This document shows positions 1 to 9,033 of a stretch of 64,000 nucleotides of DNA, piece by piece. The position numbers were made by a program, and so were the translations under genes. The notes beneath the pieces are model-generated. The model did not search any database, had not been told where the DNA came from, and saw only the letters and a program-made list of their open reading frames with translations. The stretch is from a bacterium (GTDB taxonomy: Bacteria; Sysuimicrobiota; Sysuimicrobiia; Sysuimicrobiales; Segetimicrobiaceae), in contig DASSJF010000069.1 in the NCBI GenBank assembly GCA_035691305.1, forward strand, positions 1 to 64,000, in the 5' to 3' direction. Positions within the stretch are counted from its first letter, which is position 1. Each line of letters begins with the position of its first letter.

Positions 1-795
1 GGCGGGCGGCTGCGGGGCGGCGGGGGCAGCCGGCGCCCGGTGGGGCTGTGCCGTGGCCCGGTGAGCGGGCGCGGAACGCTGGGTCTGCGCTTGGCTCGAG
101 GGAGCCGGCGGTTGCGGCTCGAGGGCGGGCCGCGCCGGCGCGCGGTCGTCGAGCCAGACGAACTGGCGCGGCGGCGAGCGACGGTCGAGCTCATAAAACG
201 CGCGATACAGCATCGTGGCCGTGTCGACGGCCTGCTTCGCGTGCTCGGCGCTCAGCAGCGCGTCGACCTGCGTCTCGCCGCCGGCCTGGGTATCTTCGTA
301 CCGGCCCTTGTAGTGCGTCAGCGTGTTGCGCCAGGACCGGAGCGTCGACAGCGCCGAGAGCTCCCTGCCGTCCTCGTCAAACGTACGGCCGGTCTTGCTC
401 ACCAGGCGCGTGACCTCGAGCCACTTGCCTTCGGGCGACATCCGATCGTAGTGCCGAAAGCGCGCGCCGAGGCGATCCTGCCCGACCATGTTGATGAACG
501 CCTCGACGGCAAAGTAGGCCATCAGCACGGCGAGCAGGCTGTGGGTGCGCTCCTGATCGCGATCCGGCGGCTTGGCCGCGGCGCCGCGCGCCGCGGACTC
601 GGCGTGCTCGCGGGCGAGCCGAAACATCACCTGCTCGAGATGCGTCCGTTCCCACGCCTGCTCTTCCGCGGCGCTCGCCGCCGAGGGCGTGGGCACCAGT
701 GTCGCGGGCGGGATGGGCGATCTCGCCGGCGGCCGCGCCGCCGGTGCCGACCCGCCCCCCCGCCGTCCACGGCGCCTCGGTCGGGGCGCGTTCAT
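1..795 (-). CDS. HEPN-like domain protein, C-terminus beyond window edge
   Basis: An open reading frame of 265 codons starts at ATG 795 and runs off the left edge, so the C-terminus is missing. Residues 1-45 are a basic, Pro/Ala-rich tail. Residues about 45-190 are helical and well formed, with a hydrophobic helix at 86-103 and R156-N157-T-L-T-H161, which fits the RNxxxH motif of HEPN domains (often RNases of toxin or defence systems, sometimes non-catalytic). From about residue 200 it becomes Pro/Ala/Gln-rich low complexity. It is divergent from mutS with 117 bp between them. The start is uncertain because no good Shine-Dalgarno (SD) sequence precedes ATG 795, and an in-frame GTG lies 24 bp upstream. 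The coding call rests on continuous protein-like composition in this frame; the HEPN assignment is a motif-level inference. Confidence 0.6.
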   Translation of the reverse strand, partial: MNAPRPRRRGRRGGGSAPAARPPARSPIPPATLVPTPSAASAAEEQAWERTHLEQVMFRLAREHAESAARGAAAKPPDRDQERTHSLLAVLMAYFAVEAFINMVGQDRLGARFRHYDRMSPEGKWLEVTRLVSKTGRTFDEDGRELSALSTLRSWRNTLTHYKGRYEDTQAGGETQVDALLSAEHAKQAVDTATMLYRAFYELDRRSPPRQFVWLDDRAPARPALEPQPPAPSSQAQTQRSAPAHRATAQPHRAPAAPAAPQPPA

Positions 796-912
796 TTCCG
801 TGTCGTGCGTCTCGTCCACCAGACACAGGTTCGCCGCGCGCGGAAGTTGGTCCCGCAACCCGCCGCCGGGATACGAACAGGACCCCCCTTCGGTGCGACG
901 AAGTCACAAGAA

Positions 913-3438
913 ATGACAGAGCTCACGCCCATGATGCGCCAGTACCAGGCGCTCAAGGATGAGCACCCGCGGGCGATCCTCCTCTTTCGGCTCGGCGACT
1001 TCTTCGAAGCGTTCTTCGACGACGCCCAGCTGGTGTCGCGGGAACTGCAGCTGACGCTGACCAGCCGGCCGGTCGCCAAGGGCACCCGCATCCCCATGTG
1101 CGGCATTCCGCATCATGCGCTGCCGACGTACCTTCGCCGTCTGATCGACCGCGGCCACCGCGTGGCGATCTGCGACCAGGTCGAGGATCCGCGGCAGGCC
1201 CGGACGCTCGTCCGGCGCGAGGTGGTGCGCGTCGTCACGCCCGGCACCGTAATCGAAGACGATCTGCTCACGGCGCGCGAGAACAACTTCGTCGCGGCGG
1301 CGGCCGCCCGGGGCGAGACGTGGGGCATCGCCCTCGCCGACGTGTCGACGGGCGAGTTCGTGGCCGCGCACGGCGCGGCGCCGCAGCGCCCCGGTGAGAT
1401 CCTCGCGCGGTGGCGCCCGAGGGAGCTCGTTGTGCCGGACCGCGACGGGGCCGGAGACGAGATCCCACCGACGTTTCCTGAGGAGACCGCGGCGGTGGTC
1501 ACGCCGTACGAGGCCTGGCGGTTTGATCCGGACGTCGCCGCGCGCGAACTCCGCGGTCATCTCGGTGTCGCCGCGCTCGACGCCTTCGGGCTCGACCACG
1601 CGCCGCTGGCCGCCGCGGCGGCCGGCGCGCTAATTCAGTATCTGCGCGCGACCCACCGCGGGTCGCTCGGCCACCTCCGCACGCTGCGCCTGCTCCGGTC
1701 CGGAGACGGCATGCTGGTCGACGACGCCACGCGCCGCGCGCTCGGCCTGTGGAGCTCGACGCGCGACGAAGCGCGCGGCCGTACGCTGCTCGATGTGATC
1801 GACCTCACGGAGACCGCGATGGGCGCGCGCCTCCTGCGGCGGTGGCTCGCGCAGCCGCTCGACAACGTGGACGCGATCGAGGGACGCCAGGACGCCGTCC
1901 AGTCGCTCGCGGAGACGGGTGCGATCCGCGAGCGGATCCGCGCCTCGCTGCGGGCCCTCGGCGACCTGGAGCGGATGCTCGGCCGGCTGAGCCACGACGC
2001 GGGCGGTCCCCGCGACCTCGCCGGGCTGCGCGACACCCTGGAGGCCGTCCCCGCGGTCGCGCCGGCGGCCGCGCCACTCGAGGCCCCGGCGCTGCGGCGG
2101 CTCATGCCCCTCCTCCTTCCCCCGCCCGGCCTCGCGGAGCGGCTCAGCCGGGCGCTCGCGGACGCCGTGCCGCTCTCGCCGCGGGACGGCGGCCTCGTCC
2201 GGCCCGGCTTCGACGCGGAAGTCGACCGGCTGCGCGACGGCGCGAAGGACGCCAAGGAATGGATGGCCGGGCGCGAGGCCGCGGAGCGGCAGCGTACCGG
2301 CATCCGCGGCCTTAAGGTCGGCTATAACCAGGTGATGGGTTACTACATCGAGGTCGGCAAGTCGCAGTCGCACCTCGTGCCGGCGGAATACGTGCGCAAG
2401 GGCACCCTCGCCGGCGCCGAGCGGTACATCACCGCGGAGATGAAAGAGCGCGAGGCGCTCATTCTGAGCGCCCAGGACAAGATCAACGCGCGCGAGTACG
2501 AGGTCTTCTGCGAACTGCGCGCCGCGGTGCGGGCGGAGACCGAACGCCTTCAAACCTGCGCACGCGCGCTGGCCGAGATGGACGTCTACGCCGCGCTGGC
2601 GGAAGTCGCGGTGCGCAACGCGTACGTCAGGCCCAAGGTCACCGCGGGCCGCGAGATCCGCGTCGTCGCGGGTCGCCATCCCGTCGTCGAGGAAGCGCTG
2701 GGACGGGAGCGGTTCGTCGCCAACGATGCGGCGCTCGGCACGGCCGGCCGCGACGTCCTCATCGTCACCGGGCCCAATTTCGGGGGCAAGAGCACGTTCA
2801 TCCGGCAGACCGCGCTCCTCGTTGTGCTGGCCCAGCTCGGCGGCTTCGTCCCCGCGCGCGAGGCGGAGATCGGGCTCGTCGACCGCATCTTCACGCGCGT
2901 CGGGGCGACCGACGATCTCGCCGCGGGCCGCAGCACGTTCCTCTCCGAGATGATCGAAGTGGCGCGGCTCCTGACCCAGGCGACGGAGCGCAGCCTGGTC
3001 ATCCTCGACGAGGTAGGCCGCGGCACGAGCACCTACGACGGTATGAGCCTGGCGTGGGCGGTCGTCGAGGATCTGCACGACCGCGTCCGCGCCCGCACGC
3101 TGTTCGCGACCCACTATCACGAACTGACGGAGCTGGCGTCCCAGCTCGATCGCGTCGCGAACGTCCAGGTGCTCGTGCGCGAAGAGGGCCACGACGTGGT
3201 GTTCCTGCACCGGGTGGCGGACGGCGCCGCGGCGTCGTCCTACGGCATCCACGTCGCCCGGCTCGCCGGGGTGCCCGACGCCGTGACCCGCCGCGCGCGC
3301 GAAGTCCTCGACGGCCTCGAGCGCGCGGCCGAAGGGACCCGGGGCGACTCGCGCCGCAAGCGCGGCGGCGGCCGGGCCCGGCCCGGGCCGTCGCGCGGTC
3401 AACAGCTCGTATTGCCCATGCCCCGCGACCGCCGGTGA
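913..3438 (+). CDS. mutS: DNA mismatch repair protein MutS
   Basis: An 841-residue MutS1-type protein, close to the usual family length. It recognises mismatches as a dimer and recruits MutL with ATP. Seen: the N-terminal mismatch-binding F30-F-E32 (F-x-E) motif in LGDFFEAFFDDA, connector, lever and clamp domains, and the C-terminal ABC-type ATPase. Its Walker A GPNFGGKST is at about 620-628 (Phe where Met is usual), followed by STFLSEM and the Walker B stretch VILDEVGRGTSTYDG. The frame is open far upstream, but that part is not protein-like; ATG 913 gives the canonical MutS N-terminus. The SD is weak. mutL follows after 7 bp, forming a mutSL unit. Confidence 0.97.
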   Translation: MTELTPMMRQYQALKDEHPRAILLFRLGDFFEAFFDDAQLVSRELQLTLTSRPVAKGTRIPMCGIPHHALPTYLRRLIDRGHRVAICDQVEDPRQARTLVRREVVRVVTPGTVIEDDLLTARENNFVAAAAARGETWGIALADVSTGEFVAAHGAAPQRPGEILARWRPRELVVPDRDGAGDEIPPTFPEETAAVVTPYEAWRFDPDVAARELRGHLGVAALDAFGLDHAPLAAAAAGALIQYLRATHRGSLGHLRTLRLLRSGDGMLVDDATRRALGLWSSTRDEARGRTLLDVIDLTETAMGARLLRRWLAQPLDNVDAIEGRQDAVQSLAETGAIRERIRASLRALGDLERMLGRLSHDAGGPRDLAGLRDTLEAVPAVAPAAAPLEAPALRRLMPLLLPPPGLAERLSRALADAVPLSPRDGGLVRPGFDAEVDRLRDGAKDAKEWMAGREAAERQRTGIRGLKVGYNQVMGYYIEVGKSQSHLVPAEYVRKGTLAGAERYITAEMKEREALILSAQDKINAREYEVFCELRAAVRAETERLQTCARALAEMDVYAALAEVAVRNAYVRPKVTAGREIRVVAGRHPVVEEALGRERFVANDAALGTAGRDVLIVTGPNFGGKSTFIRQTALLVVLAQLGGFVPAREAEIGLVDRIFTRVGATDDLAAGRSTFLSEMIEVARLLTQATERSLVILDEVGRGTSTYDGMSLAWAVVEDLHDRVRARTLFATHYHELTELASQLDRVANVQVLVREEGHDVVFLHRVADGAAASSYGIHVARLAGVPDAVTRRAREVLDGLERAAEGTRGDSRRKRGGGRARPGPSRGQQLVLPMPRDRR

Positions 3439-3445
3439 TCACGCG

Positions 3446-5242
3446 ATGGTCCGCCGCTTCGCCGCGGGCGATCAGGCGGCAGTGACGCGGCCCCGGATCG
3501 AGGTCCTCCCCCGGGCGGCCGCCGAGCGCATCGCCGCGGGCGAGGTCGTCGAGCGCCCCGCCTCGGTCGTCAAGGAACTCATCGAGAACAGCCTCGACGC
3601 GGGGGCGCGCCGCATCACCATCGAGATCGACGGCGCGGGCTCCCGGCTGATCCGGGTCAGCGACGACGGCGCCGGCATCCCGGCGGAGCAGCTCGCGCTC
3701 GCGTTCGAGCGGTTCGCGACCAGCAAGATCCGGTCCGCGGAGGACCTGCGCCGCGTGAACACCTACGGATTCCGGGGCGAAGCGCTGCCGAGCATCGCCG
3801 CGGTCGCCCGCGTCACGATCGTCACGCGGCCCGCAGGCGCAGACACCGCCGCCGCTCTCACGGTCGCGGGCGGCGCCCGGGCGGCCCCGGCCGCCGCCGG
3901 CGCCGCCGACGGCACCACCGTCACGGTCGAAAACCTCTTCTACAACACGCCCGCGCGGCGGCGCTTCCTGAAGTCCCCCGCGCGCGAAACCGCGGTGATC
4001 GTCGAGACGGTACAGGCGCTCGCGCTGGCCGCGCCGTCGGTGGCGTTTCGCCTCGTCGACGGCGACCGAGAGATCGCATGGATGCCGCCCGAGTCCTACG
4101 AGGACCGCGCCCGCCGCATACTGGGGGCAGCGCTGCGGGACCGCACGCTTCCGATCGACGCGCGCGGCCTCACCGGCATCACGGGTGTCCTGGGGACGCC
4201 GGAGGCGGCGCAGGCACGGCGCAGCCACCAGTGGTTTCTCGTGAACGGCCGTCCGGTGCGGAGTCCCATGCTGGCCCGCGCCCTGGACCAAGCCTATCAC
4301 ACGCTCATCCCGGAGGGCCGTGTCCCCGCCGCCGTGTTGCACGTACGGGTGCCGCAGGACTCAGTCGACGTTAACATTCACCCGCGGAAGGCCGAGGTGC
4401 GGTTCGCCGACGAGCGCCTCGTGTTCAACGACGTGGTGCGCGAGGTGCGGCGGGCGCTCCACGGAGCCGCCCTGGTCCACACGGCGCCCGACGCCGCCCG
4501 CTGGACCGGCGTCTTGCCCGCGCGCCGCGACGCCGGTGCGGGACTGATCGGCGCCGCGGCCGGCGTTGCCGAGTCCGCCTCAGGATATGGGCAGGGCACG
4601 GCCGCGGAGTTGGACGCCGTGTTGCCCGCGCTGTGGACGCCGCAGCCGCCGGTCGCGGCGTGGCCGTCGATCCGGGTGCTCGGCCAACTCGCGCTGACGT
4701 ACATTGTGGGCGAGGCGGGCGGAGATCTCGTGCTGGTCGACCAGCACGCGGCGCACGAGCGCGTGCTCTACGAGCGGCTGCTCGCGCGCCGGCGCGCCGG
4801 CGGCGCGCGGGCGCAGGGGCTCGTCACGCCCGCGGTCATGGAGCTGTCGCCGGCGGAGGCCGCCCTGCTCCCGGAACTTGCTGGCCCGCTCGCCGCACTC
4901 GGCTTCGAGGTGGAAGCCTTTGGACGCGCAACCGTCCGCCTGCGCGCGGTACCGGCGATCGCCGCGGACCGCGATGCGATTACCCTGTTCCGCGAGTGTC
5001 TCGCGGATCTCGGCGCCGGACGGGACGAACACGCGGGCCGCAGCCTCGAAGAGCGGCTCGCGATCGCAACGGCCTGCCACACCGCGGTGCGCGCCGGGGA
5101 CCGGCTGGACCAGACCAAGATGGCGGCGCTGCTGGAGGAACTGGCGCGCGCCGAGGACCCCTACTCGTGCTTCCACGGTCGCCCCACGATGGTACGCCTG
5201 CGGGGCCGTGACCTCGAGCGCTGGTTTTACCGGAAGGTGTAA
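3446..5242 (+). CDS. mutL: DNA mismatch repair protein MutL (endonuclease-type)
   Basis: 598 residues. A GHKL ATPase that links MutS to strand excision. The N-terminal ATPase has IAAGEVVERPASVVKELIENSLDAG and DDGAGI, then TYGFRGEAL. The C-terminal dimerisation domain carries DQHAAHERVLYE at about residue 432, which fits the DQHA(X)2E(X)4E metal-dependent nicking motif, and the companion motifs ACHTAVRAG and CFHGRP (usually CPHGRP). So this is a nicking MutL, as in bacteria without Dam/MutH. A GTG at 3482 would remove 12 poorly conserved residues and is an equally possible start. The last 16 bp overlap the 3' end of convergent miaB. Confidence 0.96.
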   Translation: MVRRFAAGDQAAVTRPRIEVLPRAAAERIAAGEVVERPASVVKELIENSLDAGARRITIEIDGAGSRLIRVSDDGAGIPAEQLALAFERFATSKIRSAEDLRRVNTYGFRGEALPSIAAVARVTIVTRPAGADTAAALTVAGGARAAPAAAGAADGTTVTVENLFYNTPARRRFLKSPARETAVIVETVQALALAAPSVAFRLVDGDREIAWMPPESYEDRARRILGAALRDRTLPIDARGLTGITGVLGTPEAAQARRSHQWFLVNGRPVRSPMLARALDQAYHTLIPEGRVPAAVLHVRVPQDSVDVNIHPRKAEVRFADERLVFNDVVREVRRALHGAALVHTAPDAARWTGVLPARRDAGAGLIGAAAGVAESASGYGQGTAAELDAVLPALWTPQPPVAAWPSIRVLGQLALTYIVGEAGGDLVLVDQHAAHERVLYERLLARRRAGGARAQGLVTPAVMELSPAEAALLPELAGPLAALGFEVEAFGRATVRLRAVPAIAADRDAITLFRECLADLGAGRDEHAGRSLEERLAIATACHTAVRAGDRLDQTKMAALLEELARAEDPYSCFHGRPTMVRLRGRDLERWFYRKV

Positions 5243-6582
5243 GAAGCCGGCGCCGGCTCGGCCGTCACGCGCGCCCCGCGCAGCACCCACGAACCGGCCT
5301 CGGCGATCTCCACGGGCAGGGTGCGAGCTATCAGCCCGGCCTCCCCGTCAAACGTCACGATCTTGTTCGTCCGCGTCCGCCCGAGCAGCCCGCCCTTGCG
5401 GCCCGGCTCTTCGACCAGCACATCCTGCACCGTGCCGACGAGCCGTCCGTTGATCTCCGCGGCGATCCGCTCCTGGAGGCGGTTGAGCGCCCCGAGCCGG
5501 CGGCGCTTGTCGCCGTCGGGCACCTGGTCGGGATAATCCGCCGCCGGCGTGCCGGCGCGCGGCGAGTACATCGCCGTGTTGACCGCGTCGAAGCGCAGGG
5601 CCTCGACAAAGCGCAGCGTTCGCTCGAACGCGGCCTCGGTCTCGCCCGGGAAGCCGACGATGACGTCGGTCGTCAGGCTCGCCCGCGGCATCGCGGTGCG
5701 AACGGCGTCCGCGGTTTCGCGGTACTGCGCCGCGGTATACGCGCGGTGCATCCGCCGGAGAATTTCGTCGTCGCCCGCCTGCACCGGCAGGTGGATGTGC
5801 TCGCACAGCTTCGGCAGCCGCGCGACGGTCTCGATCAACCGGCGCGTCATGTCCCGCGGGTGGCTGGTCGTGAAGCGGATCCGCTCGATCCCGTCGACCT
5901 CGTGGACCAGCTCGAGCAGTCCCGCGAGGTCGCGGCGCGGCGCGAGGTCGTGCCCGTAGCTGTCGACGTTCTGGCCGAGCAGCGTCACCTCGCGCACGCC
6001 CTGGTCGGCGAGGGCGCGGACCTCGGCGACGACGTCCTCCGGCGCGACGCTGCGCTCACGGCCCCGCACGTACGGCACGATGCAGAACGTGCAGAATTTG
6101 TTGCAGCCGTGGATGATGTTGACGAACGCGCGGACCGCGGCGGCGCCCGAGGCGGACGCCGGCAGCACCGGCAGCGGACGATCCGTGTCCGACCGGTCCC
6201 ATACCTCGTAGGCGGGCATGCAGCCGTCCCGCGCCTCGCGCAGCAGGTCGGGAAGCCGGTGGATGTTGTGGACGCCGAAGACCAGGTCGAGCCACGGCGC
6301 GCGCTCGAGCACACGCTCGCGCTCCTGCTGCACGAGGCAGCCCGCGACGCCGAGGAGCAGGCCGGGCCGCCGCCGCTTGAGGGCCCGCAGTTCGCCGAGG
6401 CGGCCGTAGGCGCGGTCCTCCGCCCCTTCGCGCACCGTGCAGGTGTTGAGGATGATGACGTCCGCGTCGGCCGGATCGTCGGCCGAGGTGTAGCCCATAC
6501 GCGCCAGCAACCCGGCCATCGCCTCCGAGTCGCGGACGTTCATCTGGCAGCCTTGTGTGATGATGTGAAACCGCTCAGCCAC
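5227..6582 (-). CDS. miaB: tRNA-2-methylthio-N6-dimethylallyladenosine synthase MiaB
   Basis: 451 residues from the chosen start. A radical-SAM methylthiotransferase that converts i6A37 to ms2i6A37 in tRNAs reading UNN codons. Domains in order: UPF0004 with the first cluster cysteines (TQGCQMN, LNTCTVRE, GVAGCLVQ), the radical SAM domain with C-x3-C-x2-C in GCNKFCTFC, and a C-terminal TRAM domain. GTG 6582 was chosen because GAGGGTGATC lies just upstream, a close match to the 16S anti-SD, and because AERFHIITQGCQMN is the usual MiaB N-terminus. ATG 6612 or 6663 would add unconserved residues. It overlaps the 3' end of mutL tail to tail. Confidence 0.95.
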   Translation of the reverse strand: MAERFHIITQGCQMNVRDSEAMAGLLARMGYTSADDPADADVIILNTCTVREGAEDRAYGRLGELRALKRRRPGLLLGVAGCLVQQERERVLERAPWLDLVFGVHNIHRLPDLLREARDGCMPAYEVWDRSDTDRPLPVLPASASGAAAVRAFVNIIHGCNKFCTFCIVPYVRGRERSVAPEDVVAEVRALADQGVREVTLLGQNVDSYGHDLAPRRDLAGLLELVHEVDGIERIRFTTSHPRDMTRRLIETVARLPKLCEHIHLPVQAGDDEILRRMHRAYTAAQYRETADAVRTAMPRASLTTDVIVGFPGETEAAFERTLRFVEALRFDAVNTAMYSPRAGTPAADYPDQVPDGDKRRRLGALNRLQERIAAEINGRLVGTVQDVLVEEPGRKGGLLGRTRTNKIVTFDGEAGLIARTLPVEIAEAGSWVLRGARVTAEPAPASYTFR

Positions 6583-6699
6583 CGCGATCACCCTCGCCGG
6601 AGAGGGTACCATAGGATTGACGTGTTCGCACGCCGGAGGAGTTTTTCGGCCTGCCCCGAACACCGCCCAACGACACGTGTGTCCCGGGAGGGACCAGCG

Positions 6700-7140
6700 A
6701 TGTCCAGGTACTTCGCAGTCTGCTCGAACCCCGAGTGCACCCGCTCGACGACCGCGCTCCGCGTCGACGCCCTGCCTGAAACCTGCGCCGAGTGCGGCTC
6801 TCCCATGGTGACCGCCTGCTGGAAGTGCGGCGCGGACGTTCCGGAGGCCGGCGCGTTATACTGCCGGGCATGCGGCGTTCCTCTAAAGCGGGTCCTGCCG
6901 CGGCGCGAGGCCGCCCCGCTGGTGCTCGTCTGCGGAAATCCGGAGTGCGACTGGGGCGTCACCGGCGTCTCGGCGGCCGCGATGCAAACGCGGTGCCCGC
7001 GCTGCGGGACAGAAGTGGCCGCGGACTGCTGGAAATGCGGCGCGCGGATCAGCGATCCGGAGCAGCATTACTGCGCGACGTGCGGCGTGCCGCTCAAGCG
7101 CGGCCTGCGGCGCGCGGCGGGGGGATCGTCCCGGCCCTAG
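6700..7140 (+). CDS. Tandem-duplicated zinc-ribbon protein
   Basis: 146 residues, with no recognised family beyond zinc ribbon. Eight CxxC or Cx4C half-sites are visible: C8/C13, C29/C32, C40/C43, C55/C58, then C78/C83, C99/C102, C110/C113, C125/C128. Every cysteine in the first half recurs exactly 70 residues later, so the protein is a clean internal duplication of a double zinc-ribbon unit. Each unit ends in CGVPLKR. It would bind about four zinc ions. No membrane segment or catalytic motif is visible; a nucleic-acid-binding or scaffold role is only a guess. Start ATG 6700 follows GGGAGGGACCAGCG. The reading frame is open much further upstream but is antisense to miaB there. Confidence 0.85.
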   Translation: MSRYFAVCSNPECTRSTTALRVDALPETCAECGSPMVTACWKCGADVPEAGALYCRACGVPLKRVLPRREAAPLVLVCGNPECDWGVTGVSAAAMQTRCPRCGTEVAADCWKCGARISDPEQHYCATCGVPLKRGLRRAAGGSSRP

Positions 7141-7170
7141 GTCCGCCGCGCGCCGACGCTCGCGCCGCGG

Positions 7171-7632
7171 TCACAGTGAGAAATCCACGAGCGCCGTGAC
7201 CCCGACGCCGTAGACACGGTGGAGCTTCCCCGGCAGCGGCGTCAGGCTATCCACCGGGATGAGCGCGCGCAGCCGGATCTGGTTCATAAATGATCCCTCG
7301 AGCTGCGCCACGGCCTGCACCTTGTCGAGCGACGCCTTCGGGCCCTGCACCTGCACCGCGCCGATGTAGGCGCCGCCGGACGTCCCCAGTCCTACGCCGA
7401 CGCTGATAATGGGCACGACCTTGGTGAGTTCCCTGTTCTGCGCCTGGTTGTTCAGCATCAGCGTGTTGATGGCCGAGTTGATTTGCGGCCCGAACTGCTT
7501 GACGACGTAGCCGATCCCGAACAGCTTGATGAGCGATCCGATCGAGACCTGAGCCGCCGCCGAACCGGCGGCGCCGGCCATGACCCCGACGATCACTCCG
7601 ACGGCGAACGCCCTCCGCCATGTGTTGCGCAT
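7171..7632 (-). CDS. Exported hypothetical protein
   Basis: 153 residues with a typical signal peptide: RNTWRR, then a hydrophobic Ala/Gly/Val stretch ending in SAAAQ, with probable cleavage near residue 28. The mature part has Gly-rich segments (VGVGLGTSGGAYIGAVQVQGP) and a hydrophobic C-terminus ending in VDFSL, compatible with a small beta-rich extracytoplasmic protein. ATG 7632 is supported by GGGAGGTGGGGGTA directly upstream; an in-frame ATG at 7671 lacks such a site. It stands alone between the convergent zinc-ribbon gene and the MFS gene. No function is assigned. Confidence 0.8.
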   Translation of the reverse strand: MRNTWRRAFAVGVIVGVMAGAAGSAAAQVSIGSLIKLFGIGYVVKQFGPQINSAINTLMLNNQAQNRELTKVVPIISVGVGLGTSGGAYIGAVQVQGPKASLDKVQAVAQLEGSFMNQIRLRALIPVDSLTPLPGKLHRVYGVGVTALVDFSL

Positions 7633-7689
7633 TACCCCCACCTCCCGCTCTCGACGCGCGTCGATGTCCATAGTAGCAGGTGACGGCGA

Positions 7690-9033
7690 TCAGATCACCT
7701 CGGCGCGAGATTCGGCCACCTCCTCGAGGCGGCGGCCGACCGTTTCTTCGCCGAACACGATCACGATCCCGATGGCGGCGACGAGGGACGCCGCGACGAC
7801 GCTCAGCGCCTGGAAGCGGCCGGTCGTCCACGTGTGCATGAGCGCCGCCAGCAGGAGCGGCGCCGCGATGCCCGCGGCGCGGCCGGCGGCCGACGCCCAA
7901 CCCGTCGCGGTCGCGCGGATGCGCGTCGGATACATCTCCGCCGCGTACGCCAGGATTACCGGCCACGACGCCAGCACCCCGCCGGCCAGCGCCCCGGCGC
8001 CCAGGACGAGAGCCGCCTCGCTGCGCGCGACGGCCACGACAACGGCGCCCGCCGCCGCCACCCCGAGCGCGGCAACGATGACGGGCTTCCGCCCGACGCG
8101 GTCGAGCGTGAACGTCGTGGCGACCGTCGCCGGCACCATCATCAACGCCACGAGCACCGACGCCTCCGCGGGACGCCACGCGCCGGCGGCGCCCAGCATC
8201 GCCGGAATCCAGATGATCGGTCCTTGGAACGCGCCGATCATCACGAACCAGACGCTCCATAGAAGAAACGACCGCCGGCGGAAGCGCGGACTCCAAAGTT
8301 CGCGCAGGTGCGCCGCCATCGACGCGGGCGACGCGGGCTCCTGATCGGGCAGGTCGAGCGCGACGCCGTACCGCTCGCCGAGCGCCGCCGTCAGCGCTTC
8401 CGCCTCTCCCCGCCGCCCGTGCGCGAGAAGAAAGCGCGGCGACTCCGGGATGAGCCGCGGGCCCGCGACCGCCAGCGCGAGCGGCAGCGCGCCGATCGCA
8501 AAGGTACCGCGCCAGCCGAGCGTTCCCGCGATCAGCACGCCGCCGACGCCCGCGACGACCCACCCCGTCGCCCAGAGCACCTGCGTCCATCCGAGCAGGG
8601 CGCCGCGGCGGGCCGCGGGCGCGAATTCGCTCACCAGGCTGGTCGCGACCGGAGTCACCCCGCCGAATCCGACGCCCATGAGCAGCATCGCGGCGACAAG
8701 CCACGCAAGCGTCGGGGCGGCGGCCGCGGCCGCGGCGGAGAGGCTGCTGCACGCGATCGTGAGTCCGAAGGCGCCGCGGCGTCCGATCGCGTCGGCGATG
8801 TAGCCGGCGCTCACGCCGCCGATCAGCTGACCGGCGCCGACGGCGGCGGTGATGAGACTCGCTTGTCCGGGACTGAGCCGCCACGCCGACGCAAGACCGA
8901 GCAGCGCGAAGCTTACGACGCCGAGCGTGATCCCGTTGGCCCCGTAGCCCAACCCGGCGATGAGCGTCACGCGGTGGTGCAGCGCGCGCCGGCGTACGCC
9001 GGTGGCGCCCGACGGCGGCCGCAGATCCCTCAC
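7690..9033 (-). CDS. MFS transporter (sugar/organic-acid porter-like)
   Basis: 447 residues with about twelve hydrophobic segments in two six-helix halves. Loop 2-3 holds GYIADAIGRRGA, the MFS G-x3-D-x2-GRR signature, and its second-half counterpart is DRVGRKPV. IPESPRFLL after TM6 is typical of the sugar-porter/AAHS (aromatic acid:H+) branches. The GTG start at 9033 overlaps the stop of the upstream flavin oxidase as GTGA, so translation is probably coupled. With glutaryl-CoA dehydrogenase and the amine oxidase upstream, the likely cargo is an amino acid or cyclic amine of that pathway (inference). Confidence 0.88.
   Translation of the reverse strand: MRDLRPPSGATGVRRRALHHRVTLIAGLGYGANGITLGVVSFALLGLASAWRLSPGQASLITAAVGAGQLIGGVSAGYIADAIGRRGAFGLTIACSSLSAAAAAAAPTLAWLVAAMLLMGVGFGGVTPVATSLVSEFAPAARRGALLGWTQVLWATGWVVAGVGGVLIAGTLGWRGTFAIGALPLALAVAGPRLIPESPRFLLAHGRRGEAEALTAALGERYGVALDLPDQEPASPASMAAHLRELWSPRFRRRSFLLWSVWFVMIGAFQGPIIWIPAMLGAAGAWRPAEASVLVALMMVPATVATTFTLDRVGRKPVIVAALGVAAAGAVVVAVARSEAALVLGAGALAGGVLASWPVILAYAAEMYPTRIRATATGWASAAGRAAGIAAPLLLAALMHTWTTGRFQALSVVAASLVAAIGIVIVFGEETVGRRLEEVAESRAEVI

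Noticed and set aside
1630-3402. 590-codon open frame on the minus strand opposite mutS
   Set aside because: It is an antisense shadow produced by high GC at third codon positions; the plus strand encodes a complete MutS with all motifs.
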